A stretch of 64,000 nt of DNA, taken from assembly GCF_022581195.2 (NCBI RefSeq), contig NC_061461.1:10540001-10604000 (forward strand). The letters run 5' to 3'. Below the pieces are notes generated by a model. It worked only from the letters and a program-made list of their open reading frames with translations. It did no database searches and had not been told where the DNA came from. Both the position numbers and the translations under genes were made by a program. Each line of letters starts with the position of its first letter. Positions within the stretch are counted from its first letter, which is position 1. Shown in pieces: positions 60,011 to 64,000 of the stretch. The DNA is from Helicoverpa zea (Eukaryota; Arthropoda; Insecta; Lepidoptera; Noctuidae).

Positions 60011-60394
60011 AGAGTCAAAAGCTGTCTCATGATTTCATACCTCAATTGGCGTGATACCAAAATAAAATACAATAAATCCAAAACGATCCACATTCACAAG
60101 ATATATATTTCCAACTAGCACACTCGTATATCCTGCAGTAAAAATGTGCAGTCGTAACCGCGAAATTGAAAACTGCATGCAAGATGGTTTCTCATATCAT
60201 TTTGAAACGCGACAATATGGCGACAATAGCTGAAGTTTGCTTGCAACGCTTTGGGGTGCAATATATTGCGTAATATATTGCTCAGTTGCTTACTTTGCAA
60301 TATGCGAATTCAGTCTCTTTTGTTTTCAGTTCGTATGAATGAACTTTACACCAATGACTGATTGAAGGGCGAAAGAAAGCATGGGTAAAAAAAT

Positions 60395-60505
60395 TCTGAA
60401 ATCACCAACTCACATTGAGCAAGCGTGGTGATTGACGCTTAATCCCTCTCTATGTGAGAGGAGGCATTTGCCCAGCAGTGGGACGATAAAAAGCTGATGA
60501 TGTTG
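60395..60505 (-). repeat. Repeat family H copy, inverted
   Basis: On the minus strand: TCGTCCCACTGCTGGGCAAA, TGCCTCCTCTCACATAGAGA, GGGATTAAGCGTCAATCACC and GTTGGTGATTTCAGA. It is among the best-preserved copies. Confidence 0.75.
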
Positions 60506-60776
60506 AGTCATTGTTATAACAGGACACGGTACAAAATTAAATAAAGTTTTTTTCTTCTACAGTTACACTGGTCCTTTATGAAATGAATAATTCTCAATAT
60601 CACTCTTTTGAAGTATACGAAGAAGATGACATTGTTTTAGTTCTACTTATTGAACTTTATTAACTTATTTATGAACTACTTTTAGTACGTCTGGCTTTAA
60701 ACTAAACTTAGCAAAAAGTTAGCGCAGCCAGCTTTAAACGCTGCACCTCATAAAACCCAAAAGAGCGTGAAGATAA

Positions 60777-60882
60777 AAGATAAGGCTCATTACATGGCAA
60801 CATTGTAACGTCAACTTTGACGTCAGTGTTGCCATAAAATTTCACGAGACCACTACACTAGATTAAACTACTAGCCTTATCG
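60777..60882. repeat. Nested inverted repeat
   Basis: ATAAGGCT near 60780 pairs with AGCCTTAT near 60873. Inside, ATGGCAACATTGTAACGTCA pairs with TGACGTCAGTGTTGCCAT, which includes a palindromic TGACGTCA. It is a possible MITE remnant. Confidence 0.6.
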
Positions 60883-61169
60883 AATGATCTAGAATTATTT
60901 TATTATGGCGTATTTAACTAATGGGTATTAACGATAACAGTGGTTTTATAAAAGCGGTAGTAATTTTAGTAAGTAGCTGTTAGGTTAAGTTTGTAGCTGT
61001 CAAAGTTTTTGTTCGGGCAATTTACCTTTTAAGTAGAGCAATTTCATATCATATCGTTTATTATATTTCAGGCAGTACTACACTGAACAGTCTAAGATTC
61101 GCTCTGAAATTGGTTTGTGAGTTTTTGGTTTAAATTACAATGGCAAAAATTACAACATTAGGTAATAAA

Positions 61170-61290
61170 ATTAACTGCATAAGTAGTCAGCCATTCGATT
61201 TTTTAAATCGATTCAGTAGTTACTGAGATTAAAGCGCCCAAGATAACAAACAAACTATCTACTCATCAGCTTTATAATATTAGTAGGTAT
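61170..61290 (+). repeat. LINE-tail repeat (C/D type), 3' part
   Basis: TTTTAAATCGATTCAGTAGT, TACTGAGATTAAAGCG and CAGCTTTATAATATTAGTAG are the terminal half of a LINE tail. Confidence 0.65.
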
Positions 61291-61359
61291 AGTATTAGTT
61301 TACATTGTGCATTTTTCTTGTTGCAGCATTAGGTATTTCCCTAGAAAAACAATATAATT

Positions 61360-62494
61360 CTCTAAAACAGCGGTTCCCAAATGGGGTTCCGCGGAACCCT
61401 GAGGTTCCGTGACAGGCCCTCAGGGGTTCCGTGGAAAAATCAAGATTTCCATATGGTAAATCGTTTCACTTTTGACAATATTAAATTATTATTTATTTTC
61501 AATTAAATTGTTTAAATATTGGATTCCAAAATTCCATTTAGGCACCATGTAGGTGGCCACGGCAGCAGATAATTTAATTCCGTTTTTTACAAATTGTAGA
61601 TTAACTTAATACCTCCCGGTCTTTGGAAAGTAGGTCAAAAATCACCACATTTTTTGGGCTTATTTCATCGCCAGGATTATACGTTTTCATACATTTGTTA
61701 GGACGTGAAATGACACGGCATACGAGTATTTTCAGTGTCTATTTTTACCATGAATCAAAGTGCGACATTATTTCCAATTTTTGCACCTCCATGAATCCGA
61801 AAATTTCGCGCTCGCTTCGCTCGCGACTGCATGTTACGTGTGATGCTTTTATGTTCGTTTAATTGGTATCCAACACCGAAAAAATTTTGCTTCCGTCAAG
61901 GTTTCCTTTGATATTTATTTTTTATCCCTCTGATTCAAAAAAAGCAATGGCGCTTTCTTCGCTAGCTGCTTCTTACTCATTTGCATTTGCTTTTTTGTGT
62001 GAATATTGTACTTTTTGAGACCTTATTAATTTACAGTGGTTTTGTTTATTTTGTGTAGGTAATTAAACTAAAAAAAAATCGCACTCGCTTCGCTCGCGGT
62101 ACCGGCTACCACTGAATGTCTTTCAATGCTAGCGGGTGCTTGGAACTTCTTCTTTTAGTAAAATAAAAATCGCGCTCGCTCGCCTCGCACCTGTACAAAC
62201 CCAATCTATTTCTTTTTGCGTTTACTTTGTCTGTCTTCAAACTGAAAACTATTCACATAATACACAAAGTCAAGGGCGGCTAAATTGTTTTCTGGCCCGT
62301 GTGGCAGATAGCCATGCTACGCCTGAGTATACTGAATATGCCTCTAACCATATAACCATTTGGTGCGCTACCATACGCTACGAGCCGTACCTAAGTGTAT
62401 TTACTTCTTTAGTTTACTGCTAAGGTTCCGCCGAAAAATTGTGAAACGAAAAGGGTTCCGAAGCCAAAAGAATTCGGGAACCGCTGCTCTAAAA
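61360..62494. mobile_element. Non-autonomous hAT element, 1119 bp, with exact 8-bp target duplication
   Basis: The element occupies 61368-62486. Its ends are CAGCGGTTCCCAAATG and, inverted, CAGCGGTTCCCGAATTC, and CTCTAAAA is duplicated at 61360-61367 and 62487-62494. An 8-bp duplication with CAGSGGTT-type termini is diagnostic of hAT transposons. GGTTCCG motifs crowd both subterminal regions, likely transposase-binding sequence. No transposase frame is present; the 79-, 95- and 71-codon frames are unrelated to one. The interior contains three copies of a CGCGCTCGCTTCGCTCGCG-like module near 61808, 62080 and 62170. Confidence 0.93.
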
Positions 62495-64000
62495 GCTACA
62501 CATCCCACTTTCGTATTAGAAGCAATCTGCATAGCACCTACATTTGCAGAAGATCACTTTTACCGTCAAGAATAACTAGCCACTTAAACAATATTTACCC
62601 CTAGTTCTCAAAACCGTTTGAATGGAAAGCCGTTGATGGTCACACTGCATCTTTGCTATAATAAGCTGAAGTAAGGTGCGTTTATATTGGTGTTCACTAA
62701 TAACGTATGTGGCATTTTGAGTATTCCATTTTGATATTACTCTACTGTGCTATATTAAACCTCGTATATCACGGCATTTAAATAAAAACAACTTATTGAC
62801 CCCTTGTGTTTAAAGAATGGAAATGAAAAAGCAAGCTTTTATCAAGAAAAACCTATATGTATCTTTTCGATGAAACTTTGCTAGTGGTAGCTAAACATAA
62901 TTATTTCCACCAATAGTCTAAAGAAAATATATTCAACAAAGCATCCGAGAGCAAAAAATAGGCACCCTACCAAACAGTCAGGTCTAAATATTTTTAAAAT
63001 TTACTTATTTTAATCTCTGTACAAGAGGCTGAAAAATTATAGATCCACAAAACATATAAACAGGGCCAAAATGTAAACGCACCTTGACACGCGCCCAATA
63101 GGGCTACCTAAGTGGGACACTGGGCGATGAAAGATTTTAATCTAGTGCGCAGTCTTAACGCCAATTTATGCGCTTTTACACATAAACAAGTTTATGACGC
63201 TAAATCTATAGATTTTTACAGCTTTCTGGGTATTATTAGAAGAGTAGTGACAAGTTATTTTTTTTTTTAGTTTTATCGTGCTGAGCCTTATAACTATTTT
63301 TTATCAGAGAAGAATATAATTTTAGTTCTAGATTTGTGGGAACTACATGAAATCTGTCGAATTTCTTTCAATGCAATTTATATGCCCAGAAGATACCTAC
63401 ATGTTACCATTTCTCAAAATAGCGTATTGAATAGCCATTGCAATACTTATTGCCAAATTTGTTTTTTGCTAGATATAAGATTATGGATTATATAGATAGA
63501 TTATAGACATAAGGAGATGTTTTGTTGAAAACATACATAGAAAGCGTGTAAAGGAGCTTTAATAAGGTACACAGTATGTGTAAACATGTTCACGGTAACA
63601 AAGTAAGTGACGTAGTAAGATGGCTGTGTTTTATGGGTCCCAGAGCATCGTTTCACATGAAACGCAGGGGAACCCTTCTGACCTCTTGTAATTCGCCTTC
63701 AGAATTTTGTTTTTCGACTGTGGGGTTCTATGGTGAGAATTCTGTGGAATTTAGTACGTAAATATCGTAGATCATTTGTTGGTAGTATAATTAATTTAGT
63801 TTATTAAAATACTCAAATATCTCAGTTTCAAAAAGACAGCAGAAAATACTCTAAACTACATAAACATCAACGGTTAAAAGTGAAATGAAGGAAAAATAAT
63901 ACATTTCTTTTCACATTTTTGTAAAAAGTTACAAACACTTTTTTTACTTGACAGTTCGAAACGTTTATTTTTAAGTCACACACTATATAATGTAAAATAA
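62495..64000. other. AT-rich stretch, no gene seen
   Basis: A 61-codon frame at 63576-63761 has no recognisable domain. No repeat family was identified. Confidence 0.35.

Overview
The window looks like non-coding nuclear DNA of a moth or butterfly (Lepidoptera), probably a noctuoid moth. The DNA is AT-rich. It is crowded with repeat types I know from lepidopteran genomes: a tRNA-headed SINE whose body reads TGGGTTGAGGAGGTCAGATA, LINE tails reading TTTCACCCGCGTCCCGTG or CTAGCTTCCGCCAGCGGCTT, and LINE C-terminal scraps such as EAYVQQWTAIG. Species and family assignments rest on memory of repeat families, not on a search. I found no complete host protein-coding gene. Nearly all ATG-initiated frames are 60-140 codons long, low in complexity or inside repeats, and were left out. 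The most convincing coding sequence is a reverse transcriptase fragment at the left edge (1-740, minus).

Layout. 1-1.5 kb: LINE reverse transcriptase, then a LINE tail split by a SINE. 2.7-3.0 kb and 8.1-8.2 kb: two CpG-rich islands, each with an initiator TCAGT and GCACGT at exactly +28 to +33. These are candidate plus-strand core promoters, the first followed by a strong splice donor, so much of the window may be intron or upstream DNA of an unseen gene. 6-12 kb: a 390-bp element with perfect 28-bp inverted ends, two AGTCGGCCGA-ended MITEs and a young SINE. 13-19 kb: SINE relics, a GC-rich open island, a second SINE family, a palindromic MITE and a decayed LINE end. 19.8-21.5 kb: a direct-repeat-flanked block with three 120-bp tandem units. 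22-36 kb: SINEs, LINE tails, nested insertions and small hairpins. 36.8-58 kb: four dispersed copies of one MITE family, a SINE with a duplicated head, and a 2.15-kb inverted-end, hairpin-rich element (44481-46635) inside a LINE tail. 61.4-62.5 kb: a 1.1-kb non-autonomous hAT element with an exact 8-bp target duplication. The rest is AT-rich sequence with no recognisable feature.

The elements form a system of parasites on parasites. The SINE 3' end (GCCGACCCCAACATGATTGG) resembles the 3' end of a LINE whose C-terminal coding relics occur three times here, which suggests that this LINE mobilised the SINE. Several elements interrupt older repeats, giving relative ages. Target-site duplications show at least four SINE, one LINE and one hAT insertion clearly.
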